From NCBI GenBank assembly GCA_041395865.1, contig JAWKZQ010000004.1, positions 121,064 to 185,063 of the forward strand: DNA of 64,000 nt, written 5' to 3'. The notes beneath the pieces are model-generated. The model saw nothing but the letters and a program-made list of their open reading frames with translations, did no database searches and was not told the DNA's origin. Below are positions 33,549-41,394 of this stretch, in pieces. The first letter of the stretch is position 1, and the number at the start of each line of letters is the position of its first letter. This DNA comes from IMCC2047 sp041395865 (GTDB taxonomy: Bacteria; Pseudomonadota; Gammaproteobacteria; Pseudomonadales; IMCC2047). The translations under genes were made by a program, and so were the position numbers.

Positions 33549-34766
33549 ATGCAAACGAAAATCAAACCCGAAATTCTTGCCACCCCAGAGGGCCAGGAAG
33601 CTGATCGCATCCTGCGTGCCTGCGTGCACTGCGGTTTTTGCACTGCAACCTGCCCCACTTACCAGGTGCTTGGCGACGAACTTGACAGCCCTCGCGGGCG
33701 TATTTACCTGATCAAGGAAATGCTGGAAAGCGGTTCTTCAAGTGCCAAAACCCAGCTGCACCTGGACCGCTGCCTGACCTGCCAATCCTGCGAAACCACC
33801 TGTCCCTCTGGCGTTGAATACCACAAGCTGTTGAGCATAGGCCGCGCCAGGGTGGACGAACAAAACCCGCGCAACCCCGCTGAGCGATGCCAACGCTGGT
33901 TGCTGCGCCAAATCGTCAGCCGCAGGCGTCTGTTTGGCGCATTGCTACGCGGCGGACAGCGACTAAGGCCCCTGCTGCCCCCCAAGCTGAAAAGATCCGT
34001 TCCACCCGCACAAAAACTTGCGCCGTTCGAACCTAAACAGCACAGCCGAAAAATCATATTACTGCAGGGCTGCGCGCAGCCTTCTCTCGCGCCTAATATC
34101 AACCACTCGGTTGCCCGCGTGATGGATGCGCTTGGCATCGAAACACTCAAACTCAGCAATGAAGGCTGCTGCGGCGCCCTCAGCCACCACATGAACGCCA
34201 CTGATCAGGCATTGGCGCAAGCAAAACGCAACATTGACAGCTGGTGGCCCTTTGTCGAGCAGAAACAAGTCGAAGCGATTGTCGTCAGTGAAAGCGGCTG
34301 CGGGAGCTTTGTGAAGGAGTACAGCTATCTTCTCAAGGACGATCCGCACTATGCACCAAAACTGACGCGCATCCAGGCACTGATCAAAGACCTCAGCGAG
34401 GTTCTATGCAAGGAAGATCTGTCCGCCTTTAACAGCAGGAAACCTCAAACCCTGGCATTCCAGTCCCCCTGTACACTGCAGCACGGCCAGGGTATCAAAG
34501 GCTCCGTGGAGAAGATATTGAGCGCGTTGGGCCATACCCTGACCCCAGTGCCTGATGGCCACCTGTGTTGCGGCTCAGCCGGCAGTTACTCCATTCTCCA
34601 GCGCGAGCTATCCCTCGAACTACGCGAACGCAAACTCAAAAACCTGCACAGCGGCGAACCCACCTTGATTGCCAGCGCCAATATTGGCTGTATTTCCCAT
34701 CTGCGGGCCGGTACTGATACGCCCGTCAAACACTGGATTGAGCTTCTGGCCAGCGAACTGGATTAA
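33549..34766 (+). CDS. glcF: Glycolate oxidase iron-sulfur subunit GlcF
   Basis: 405 residues. Two ferredoxin-type 4Fe-4S motifs (CVHCGFCTATCP and CLTCQSCETTCP) are followed by two CCG-type domains (EGCCGALSHH and LCCGSAGSY) as in heterodisulfide-reductase-like electron carriers. It links GlcD/E to quinones. It is the last gene of glcDEF; its stop overlaps by 4 bases the stop of the convergent GTPase gene. Confidence 0.95.
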   Translation: MQTKIKPEILATPEGQEADRILRACVHCGFCTATCPTYQVLGDELDSPRGRIYLIKEMLESGSSSAKTQLHLDRCLTCQSCETTCPSGVEYHKLLSIGRARVDEQNPRNPAERCQRWLLRQIVSRRRLFGALLRGGQRLRPLLPPKLKRSVPPAQKLAPFEPKQHSRKIILLQGCAQPSLAPNINHSVARVMDALGIETLKLSNEGCCGALSHHMNATDQALAQAKRNIDSWWPFVEQKQVEAIVVSESGCGSFVKEYSYLLKDDPHYAPKLTRIQALIKDLSEVLCKEDLSAFNSRKPQTLAFQSPCTLQHGQGIKGSVEKILSALGHTLTPVPDGHLCCGSAGSYSILQRELSLELRERKLKNLHSGEPTLIASANIGCISHLRAGTDTPVKHWIELLASELD

Positions 34767-35761
34767 TCCCGGTTGACCAGGCAGGCCAGCAGAGCAGCCT
34801 CCACCCGATCCCAATCGACCGCTTCGGTATGGATCATTTCCACACGGCTGCCGGGAAGCTCCGGCGCCTGCTCCATGGCCCCGCTTGAAATAGTGGTACG
34901 CATTTTATTGACCGCCTGCCAGCCACGGGTAGTTTCAAACAGGCCTTTAATGCGAGGTATTTCGAGCGCTTTTACCAGGGCAACAAGCTTCTCGAAATCG
35001 AATCGCTGCCCGTCCGGGAAAATCCAACCGCAACTCTGTGCATACTCGGTTTCGCTCTGCAGCCGCTGAACACCGTCCTGACGGATCTCCAGCGGAGCCT
35101 CTTTGGCATGCACATGCGAAGCGGCATGACCACCAGCAACCTGGACCGAGGTATCTATTTCAATACGCGGATAATCCAGCCACTGCCAAGGCATCTCGCC
35201 TTCGCTGATGGCACCGACCTTTGATTTTTCGGGCTGCATGGATTCGGCATAGCTGAAAAAAGCCTCAAGATGTTCAGGCTCTGCCCGGTCGATTTTGGTC
35301 GCCACCAGCACATCGGCCATTTTGATCTGATCCTCGAAAGCCGCTATCTGACGAAAACTTTCATTGGCCAGACACCAGGGATCAACCAACCCGATAGTCG
35401 CACGCATATCCAGCACGCCCTGATATTCGTTGCCTGAAAACATGCTGATAACCTGCACAGGGTGTGCAAGCCCCGTGGGTTCGATCAGGATACGATCCGG
35501 GCTCTGCTCTTCAATTAATTGATTCAGCGCGGTACGTGAAGGCAAGCCAACACTGCAGCACATACAGCCCCCCGGAACCTCCTTCACAGCAATACCATCG
35601 GCCTGCATCAGGGCGCCATCAATACCCACCTCACCGAACTCGTTAACAAGCACGGCCCAGCGCTCCTGTTCGGGCTTGGTTTCCAGCAGGCGGCGAATCA
35701 AGGTGGTTTTCCCCACCCCCAAAAAACCGCTGATAATATTGGTTGGGATTCCCTTGCTCAT
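34763..35761 (-). CDS. COG0523 (CobW/YjiA-family) metal chaperone GTPase
   Basis: 332 residues. G1 loop GFLGVGKTTL, the metal-binding GCMCC motif, EPTGLAHP and the TKID guanine-specificity motif define the G3E family; a His-containing segment (GGHAASHVHAKE) and the CobW C-terminal domain follow. Members load or distribute zinc, cobalt or other metals. No metal-uptake genes or Zur-like site was recognised nearby, so the metal is open. A ribosome-binding CAGGT lies about 9 bases upstream. Confidence 0.9.
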   Translation of the reverse strand: MSKGIPTNIISGFLGVGKTTLIRRLLETKPEQERWAVLVNEFGEVGIDGALMQADGIAVKEVPGGCMCCSVGLPSRTALNQLIEEQSPDRILIEPTGLAHPVQVISMFSGNEYQGVLDMRATIGLVDPWCLANESFRQIAAFEDQIKMADVLVATKIDRAEPEHLEAFFSYAESMQPEKSKVGAISEGEMPWQWLDYPRIEIDTSVQVAGGHAASHVHAKEAPLEIRQDGVQRLQSETEYAQSCGWIFPDGQRFDFEKLVALVKALEIPRIKGLFETTRGWQAVNKMRTTISSGAMEQAPELPGSRVEMIHTEAVDWDRVEAALLACLVNRD

Positions 35762-36180
35762 GGCTGTACCTGTCGTGCGTTAAAATGAAAGTGCGCAAGT
35801 CTACTTCAAACCCGAAGCCCTGCAAACAGGCACTTAGGCATCAAAAAAATAAAGCATTTTATTTTCATAAGGTTAGGAAAAACTGATGACAAAATGCCTG
35901 AAGCACGATCTTGAAAGCCTCCTTCTGATAAAAAATAAATTTATATTTTTCAATCAGTTACAGGTATGTCAAAAGACAATAAAAAAAAGACCTGTTATAA
36001 GAAACAAATCGTTTAACCCCCTCTCATTTTCATTTTAAATGGTAAGTCCTGTGCGGAGTAAACAACCTCGCCGAATAGTTAACACAGCAACTATTTTCAC
36101 AGCATTTCGTAATTAATTGCGGTCAGTTTTTGAGGTTTGACAGGTTAATTCAGTCAATCACAAACAAGAGGCAAGATCTT
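35762..36180. other. A+T-rich intergenic region before rmf
   Basis: About 420 bases. It includes a possible 50-codon frame at 35886-36038 (plus strand, AGGA upstream, product starting MTKCLKHDLE), which is low-complexity and weakly supported, and the promoter region of rmf. No other structure was seen. Confidence 0.5.
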
Positions 36181-36390
36181 ATGAAGACACACAAACGAGA
36201 TACGTCAGTACGGGCTTACAAAAAAGGCTATCAAGCCGGATTAAACGGCAAAGCCAAAGATGCATGCCCCCTGCATCAGGAGCCCGCACGCCAGCAATGG
36301 CTTTCAGGATGGAGAGAAGGCCGTCAGGACAACTGGGATGGTCTAACAGGCGTGTCAGGCGTTTCAAAAAGTGCGCAATACATGCACTAG
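36181..36390 (+). CDS. rmf: Ribosome modulation factor
   Basis: 69 residues from ATG 36181 (AGAGG upstream); an earlier in-frame ATG at 36130 would add 17 unrelated residues. The product matches RMF: a basic N-terminus, then YKKGYQAGLNGKAKDACP and the QQWLSGWREGRQD motif. RMF dimerises 70S ribosomes into inactive 100S particles in stationary phase and stress. The C-terminus is longer than in E. coli RMF (55 residues). A strong terminator follows. Confidence 0.92.
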   Translation: MKTHKRDTSVRAYKKGYQAGLNGKAKDACPLHQEPARQQWLSGWREGRQDNWDGLTGVSGVSKSAQYMH

Positions 36391-36413
36391 TTCGTGAGTT
36401 TCCAATAGGATGG

Positions 36414-36444
36414 AAGCCCGGTCCCGAAGTGACCGGGCTTTTTT
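36414..36444 (+). terminator. Rho-independent terminator of rmf
   Basis: AAGCCCGGTC / GACCGGGCTT, a perfect 10-bp stem with a 7-base loop followed by TTTTT. Confidence 0.9.
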
Positions 36445-36460
36445 ATGCTCGGCCAAAAAC

Positions 36461-37354
36461 TTAAGCGCTGACATTTTCTCTTCCCAGGCGCTCCACCAGG
36501 TAATCGATAAAACAACGCACTTTGGTAGAGAGATGCCGGCTGCTGGGGTACACAGCCCAAACACCCAGATCACGGGGCTGGAACTCGTCCAGCACGGAAA
36601 TCAGGTTACCCTTTTCAATATCCTCCTGAACGTAGGAGGCAGGCATCTGAGACAAACCCAGCCCTAAACGCGCCGCTTCCAAAAGCGCCCGTGCATTATT
36701 ACTCCGCCAATTTCCCTCGATTTTCATTTCGAGATGTCCTTGGCGACCAGGCTCAGAAAAGCGCCAGATATCGAGCGCCCCCGCCAGGCAATTGTGCTGT
36801 TTAAGCTCGTCAATACAGTGCGGATGATCATGGTTCTCAAAGTAGTCCGGGCTCCCCACTACGTGCAACTTACGCGTCGCAATTCGACGCGCAATCAGGC
36901 TGGAATCCTTCAGCACGCCAAAGCGGATCGCCAGGTCGTAACCTTCGGCAACCAGATCGATATTCCGGTTGGTAAAGGAAATGTCGATATGCACCTCCGG
37001 ATTCAACTTCATAAAGTCGACGGCAATGGGGACCACATAGGTTTCGCCGAAGGCGCCGGCGGCGGTCATTTTCAAGGTGCCACGGGGCCGCTCCTGCATA
37101 TCAAAAACCGCATGCTCGGCCTCCTCCAGACCGCTCAAAATTTCCCGGCAACGTGTATAGAAGCTCTTGCCTACCTCTGTTAAAGTTACCGTTCGTGTTG
37201 TTCGGTTGAGTAACTGAGCGCCCAGGCGATTTTCCAACTCCGTCACATGGCGGCTGACAAAGGATTTCGACACGTTCATCTGCTGTGCGGCTTTAGAAAA
37301 ACTGCCCTGATCCACCACATGAACAAAGGCCTCAAAACCATCCCAACGACTCAT
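36461..37354 (-). CDS. LysR-family transcriptional regulator
   Basis: 297 residues. Winged HTH FVHVVDQGSFSKAAQQMNVSKSFVSRHVTELE then RTTRTVTLTEVG and a substrate-binding-like domain. It is divergent from frmA (165 bases apart), so it is the most likely regulator of formaldehyde oxidation here, in place of FrmR, which is not seen. A small palindrome TTGCAGCGCAA occurs in the shared intergenic region (about 37407-37417). Confidence 0.92.
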   Translation of the reverse strand: MSRWDGFEAFVHVVDQGSFSKAAQQMNVSKSFVSRHVTELENRLGAQLLNRTTRTVTLTEVGKSFYTRCREILSGLEEAEHAVFDMQERPRGTLKMTAAGAFGETYVVPIAVDFMKLNPEVHIDISFTNRNIDLVAEGYDLAIRFGVLKDSSLIARRIATRKLHVVGSPDYFENHDHPHCIDELKQHNCLAGALDIWRFSEPGRQGHLEMKIEGNWRSNNARALLEAARLGLGLSQMPASYVQEDIEKGNLISVLDEFQPRDLGVWAVYPSSRHLSTKVRCFIDYLVERLGRENVSA

Positions 37355-37519
37355 ACTATTGTTGCCTCAAAGAAACAGTGTTATCAATTCGACGCATCTT
37401 ATCATTTGCAGCGCAACAATCTATAGTAACGCTATTTTTTCCGGCGGGCCTGAAATCAGTCGGTTTCGGGCCGGCCTATCGGTTTTAAGCTGTTAACCAC
37501 AGAAAATTTGGAGTCATAC

Positions 37520-38626
37520 ATGAAAACGCGTGCTGCGGTTGCCTTTGAAGCAGGCAAACCTCTGGAAATTCTCGAGATCGACCTGGAAGGCCCAAAGGCT
37601 GGCGAGGTTCTTATCGAACTGAAAGCCACTGGCGTCTGCCACACCGATGCCTTCACCCTGTCTGGTGACGATCCAGAAGGCGCTTTCCCCGTTGTCCTGG
37701 GTCACGAAGGGGCCGGTATCGTCAAGGAAGTCGGCGAAGGCGTTACGTCCGTTAAGCCCGGCGACACGGTTATTCCACTGTACACGCCAGAGTGTCGTGA
37801 ATGTGAATTCTGTCTGAACCCGAAAACCAACCTGTGCCAGAAAATCCGTGCCACTCAAGGCCAGGGCCTGATGCCGGACGGCACCAGCCGCTTCTCCTAT
37901 GAGGGCAAACAACTGCTGCACTACATGGGTTGCTCAACCTTTGCTAACCACATTGTTGTGCCTGAAATCGCTGTAGCAAAAATCCGTGACGATGCGCCAT
38001 TGGATAAAGTCTGTTACATCGGCTGCGGTGTCACAACAGGCGTTGGCGCCGTTGTATTCGACGCCAAGGTAGAACCCGGCTCAACCGTTGTTGTATTCGG
38101 TCTGGGCGGTATCGGCCTCAACGTTATCCAGGGTGCACGCCTTGCAGGCGCCAGCCAGATCGTTGGTATCGACCTCAATGAAGGCAAAGTACCAATGGCC
38201 GAAAAATTCGGCATGACCGATTTTATTAACCCGAAAAATGTCGACAACGTCGTAGACGCAATCGTTGAATTAACCGGTGGCGGTGCTGACTACAGCTTCG
38301 AATGTATCGGTAACGTAAACACCATGCGTCAGGCACTGGAGTGCTGCCACAAAGGTTGGGGCGAATCCTGGATCATCGGTGTTGCCGGTGCCGGCCAGGA
38401 AATCTCCACGCGTCCATTCCAGCTGGTAACAGGTCGTGTATGGCGTGGTAGCGCCTTCGGCGGCGCCCGTGGCCGTACCGACGTACCAAAAATCGTTGAC
38501 TGGTACATGGCTGGCAAGATCAATATCGACGATATGATCACACACACCATGCCACTGGAAGATATCAACAAAGCCTTTGACCTGATGCACGCGGGCGAAA
38601 GCATCCGCTCAGTAGTGATCTACTAA
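37520..38626 (+). CDS. frmA: S-(hydroxymethyl)glutathione dehydrogenase / class III alcohol dehydrogenase
   Basis: 368 residues from ATG 37520 (TTTGGAGT 8 bases upstream). Catalytic zinc ligands start with GVCHTDAF, the structural zinc set is ECRECEFCLNPKTNLC, and the NAD site is VFGLGGIGLNV. The enzyme oxidises S-hydroxymethylglutathione, formed from formaldehyde and glutathione, to S-formylglutathione, and it also reduces S-nitrosoglutathione. It is followed by fghA, and the formate produced could feed the FDH at 23.9-28.4 kb. Confidence 0.97.
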   Translation: MKTRAAVAFEAGKPLEILEIDLEGPKAGEVLIELKATGVCHTDAFTLSGDDPEGAFPVVLGHEGAGIVKEVGEGVTSVKPGDTVIPLYTPECRECEFCLNPKTNLCQKIRATQGQGLMPDGTSRFSYEGKQLLHYMGCSTFANHIVVPEIAVAKIRDDAPLDKVCYIGCGVTTGVGAVVFDAKVEPGSTVVVFGLGGIGLNVIQGARLAGASQIVGIDLNEGKVPMAEKFGMTDFINPKNVDNVVDAIVELTGGGADYSFECIGNVNTMRQALECCHKGWGESWIIGVAGAGQEISTRPFQLVTGRVWRGSAFGGARGRTDVPKIVDWYMAGKINIDDMITHTMPLEDINKAFDLMHAGESIRSVVIY

Positions 38627-38655
38627 TCACTGATCAGATCATCAAGTGCTTGAAG

Positions 38656-38680
38656 GGGCTGGGTTTTACCCGGCCCTTTT
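38656..38680 (+). terminator. Hairpin between frmA and fghA (partial terminator)
   Basis: GGGCTGGG / CCCGGCCC, an 8-bp stem with one G-T pair and a 5-base loop, followed by TTTT. The T-run is short, so it may only reduce read-through into fghA. Confidence 0.5.
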
Positions 38681-38717
38681 CCATTCAAGGTCCCTAAATT
38701 TCGTTAAAGGTATTCCC

Positions 38718-39563
38718 ATGAGTTTAGAAAAAGTTGGCTCCAACAAGTGTTTTGGCGGCGACCAGCTGCAATACACCCATAATTCAGCCGTACTGGGCTG
38801 CAACATGCGCTTCTCCATCTATCTGCCACCCCAGGCTGCCAACGGCAAAGTGCCGGTGATTTACTGGCTGTCAGGCCTGACCTGCACCGACGAAAATTTC
38901 GTACAAAAAGCCGGCGCGCAACAATACGCGGCGGAACACGGTGTGGCCATTGTTGCACCCGACACCAGCCCGCGTGGTGAGGATGTACCCGACGACCCTG
39001 AAGGCGCCTATGACTTTGGCCTCGGTGCTGGTTTTTATGTGAACGCCACCCAGGAACCCTGGAGCAAGCACTACCACATGTACGATTACATCACCAAAGA
39101 ACTGCCTGACGTGATCAACGCCAACTTCCCGGTTGATGCGGATCGCGTGTCTATCATGGGCCACTCTATGGGCGGCCACGGAGCACTGACTATTGCCCTG
39201 AAAAACCCAGGCAAATACAAATCAGTTTCTGCTTTCGCTCCCATCGTGGCTCCGACCCAATGTCCCTGGGGTGAAAAGGCATTGGGCAACTACATCGGTT
39301 CAGATAAAGCCGCTTGGGCTGAATACGACACGGTCGAGCTGGTGAAAACCGCACAGGAACGACTGCCACTGTTCGTAGATCAGGGCGATGCCGACAATTT
39401 CCTGGTGGAACAACTGAAATCCGAACTGCTGAAGGAAGTATGCGAAGCAAACGGCCACCCGCTGGAGCTGCGCATCCAGCCCGGCTATGACCACAGCTAC
39501 TTCTTTATGGCGACCTTTATGGCTGACCATGTGGCATACCATGCCAAGGCCTTGAAAGCTTAG
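38718..39563 (+). CDS. fghA: S-formylglutathione hydrolase
   Basis: 281 residues from ATG 38718 (AAAGG upstream). Alpha/beta-hydrolase of the esterase D family: the nucleophile elbow GHSMGGHGA, the aspartate in DQGDADNF and the histidine in YDHSYFF complete the triad. It hydrolyses S-formylglutathione to formate and glutathione, the step after FrmA. It lies 91 bases after frmA. Confidence 0.95.
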   Translation: MSLEKVGSNKCFGGDQLQYTHNSAVLGCNMRFSIYLPPQAANGKVPVIYWLSGLTCTDENFVQKAGAQQYAAEHGVAIVAPDTSPRGEDVPDDPEGAYDFGLGAGFYVNATQEPWSKHYHMYDYITKELPDVINANFPVDADRVSIMGHSMGGHGALTIALKNPGKYKSVSAFAPIVAPTQCPWGEKALGNYIGSDKAAWAEYDTVELVKTAQERLPLFVDQGDADNFLVEQLKSELLKEVCEANGHPLELRIQPGYDHSYFFMATFMADHVAYHAKALKA

Positions 39564-39632
39564 CATTGTAACTGGAGGTGGCAATCTGCCGCCTCCTAAC
39601 TCAATACAAATTGCTACGGAGAGCCACAACAA

Positions 39633-40355
39633 TTGAACCCTCAAGCAGCTGAATACCTGAGACTTACAAAAGTTCTAAACGAAGATCCCGGCTATAAATA
39701 CTTAAAGAAAAGAAAGCAACATGAGCAAAGCTTACTGATCTTTGGTGGCAACTTTGCAGATTTAATGAGAGTTTTAGACTTTATAGAAAATCAGGATAAC
39801 ATTTCTGAGGTTTGGCGTGTTGAAGCACGTGAAAAGCAATCCTTTTTACATAACGAAATAATTCGTCACCTCCACAACTTGCTATCATCATCGCAATCTC
39901 TCGTCTCGCACACTCGATCCTATATGAGAACCCATCATAAAGGGCAACCTATATTCAAACTTTATGAGACTGAAGTACAAAAAACCTTTGCTCAAAATCC
40001 CTTAGCTCTTTTTATTAAAGATCTTCGTAATTATTTCCTTCATAAAGGAATCCCAGTTTCAAAAATGGAGGTTTCATTCGATACAGAAACAAAAGAACCG
40101 CCAATATCGAAATTTTCTCTTAATAAATTAGAGCTAATAAGCTGGTCCCAATGGTGTTCAGGAAGCAAAACCTATTTAAACTCATGTGAAGATGATTTAT
40201 CACTGCGTAACACCGTTCACAAATACCAGCAAGAAATTTCAAATTTCTACCAATGGTTCAATGATGCGTTGAATAATTTACACAAAGATGAATTAGCTGT
40301 ATATGAAGCCTTGTGTGAAGAATACAGAACCTTTGAAACCCGCTACTCAAAATAA
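39633..40355 (+). CDS. Hypothetical protein with RNxxxH (HEPN-like) motif
   Basis: 240 residues from a TTG at 39633 (GGAGAG about 10 bases upstream); the first internal ATG would cost 44 residues. Mostly helical and more A+T-rich than its flanks. The segment FIKDLRNYFLHKGIP carries an R-N-x-x-x-H motif (Rx4H) as in HEPN RNases, and HNEIIRHLHNLL precedes it. This suggests a HEPN-type ribonuclease or abortive-infection protein, but the rest is unrecognised. It stands alone between frmA-fghA and a broken gene, typical of a single-gene defence insert. Confidence 0.6.
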   Translation: MNPQAAEYLRLTKVLNEDPGYKYLKKRKQHEQSLLIFGGNFADLMRVLDFIENQDNISEVWRVEAREKQSFLHNEIIRHLHNLLSSSQSLVSHTRSYMRTHHKGQPIFKLYETEVQKTFAQNPLALFIKDLRNYFLHKGIPVSKMEVSFDTETKEPPISKFSLNKLELISWSQWCSGSKTYLNSCEDDLSLRNTVHKYQQEISNFYQWFNDALNNLHKDELAVYEALCEEYRTFETRYSK

Positions 40356-40684
40356 TGAAGGCCTGCCGAAACCAGCAAGCCCTCAATAGCTTAATCGCAG
40401 TTAAAACTAATCCTGATAAATAACCGCCACAGAACCGGCAATTTTTGGCATGCTGACATATTTATCAGTTTTCGCCTTTTGAGCACTGCCATTACCAACC
40501 GTCAAGTCCATTTATTGTCATTATTGAAATGTCCTGTCGCCAGCGAAAAACCAAAATGCATACCTTTTCGGGGCAAATCAATACCTAGCAAACTATCTTC
40601 GCTAATGTAACGATGGTCGTTATGCGTCAAGCCCACTCCAGAGCCATAAAGCGCCAGCACAGCATCCGCAGCACGGTGATAAAA
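40356..40684. other. Interval holding a gene remnant
   Basis: About 330 bases between the HEPN-like gene and the GST gene. Most of it (40407-40684, minus strand) is the decayed 3' end of a gene, described separately. Confidence 0.55.
40407..40684 (-). pseudogene. Frameshifted 3' remnant of an unrecognised protein gene
   Basis: From 40684 the minus strand reads 60 codons of protein-like sequence (YHRAADAVLALYGSGVG, then ISEDSLLGIDLPRKG and MHFGFSLATGHFNN) to a TGA at 40502-40504. A change of frame just before that stop gives a further 31 codons (LTVGNGSAQKAKTDKYVSMP to IAGSVAVIYQD) ending at TAG 40407-40409. There is no start codon or ribosome site, and the frame begins directly after the GST stop. 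I read it as a gene that lost its 5' part and then frameshifted. The family is not recognised. Confidence 0.55.
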
Positions 40685-41317
40685 TCACACCACTTCCTGA
40701 TTCAGCCCTGCCTGTGTTGCCTGCATCGCAACAAAACCCGGCAATGTCTCTATACGCCCTAACCACGTACGAATATTTGGGTAATTTTCCAGCGATATAT
40801 CACCTTCCGGCGCATGAGCGATATAAGCATAGTTGGCAACATCCGCAATAGTGGCATGATCCGTAGCCAACCAAGTTCGCCCAACGAGATGCGCCTCCAA
40901 CACATCAAAAAGTGCATAGGCGGTGTCGATAGCCTTTTGGTGGTCAAGACCTGCGCCAAACACATTGACCAAACGCGCAGCAGCCGGGCCGGAAGCTACG
41001 GGGCCCGCTGCCACTGACAGAAAACGCTGAACGTCCGCGGCTTCCGCTGCATCCATTGGCAACCAAATTCTCTCCAAGTCGTACCTGGTTGCCAGGTAAA
41101 CCAGAATCGCGTTGGAGTCGGCAACAGTCACACCGTCATCCTCCAACACAGGCACCTGTCCAAAACGATTTTTTTGTAAGAATTCAGGTGTTTTATGGGC
41201 ACCGCTCATTAGGTCAACATCGATGATATTGGCCTCCACGCCAAGTAGAGAAAGCATCAGCTCAGCTCTGTGAGCGTGGCCAGATAAAGCGTGACGATAT
41301 AAGTTAATGTTAGACAT
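40685..41317 (-). CDS. Glutathione S-transferase family protein
   Basis: 210 residues. N-terminal thioredoxin fold (NLYRHALSGHAHRAELMLSLLG, then FGQVPVLEDDGVTVADSNAILVYLA, where VPVLEDD and the ADS motif bind glutathione) and a helical C-terminal domain with TIADVANYAYIAHAPEG. It probably conjugates glutathione to, or isomerises, a small electrophile; the substrate is unknown. It lies upstream of a broken gene and downstream of the flavin/2Fe-2S oxidoreductase on the same strand (about 78 bases). Confidence 0.92.
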   Translation of the reverse strand: MSNINLYRHALSGHAHRAELMLSLLGVEANIIDVDLMSGAHKTPEFLQKNRFGQVPVLEDDGVTVADSNAILVYLATRYDLERIWLPMDAAEAADVQRFLSVAAGPVASGPAAARLVNVFGAGLDHQKAIDTAYALFDVLEAHLVGRTWLATDHATIADVANYAYIAHAPEGDISLENYPNIRTWLGRIETLPGFVAMQATQAGLNQEVV

Positions 41318-41394
41318 GGTTATCTCTCCTTTTCTAATGTGTTCTTTCAGGTGATTAGTGCATTTTTTTGAGTAAAGTCCGTGCCGGGCGAACG

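Noticed and set aside
35886..36038. 50-codon frame before rmf
   Set aside because: It has an AGGA upstream, but the product is low in complexity and has no similarity I can see; not strong enough to list as a gene.
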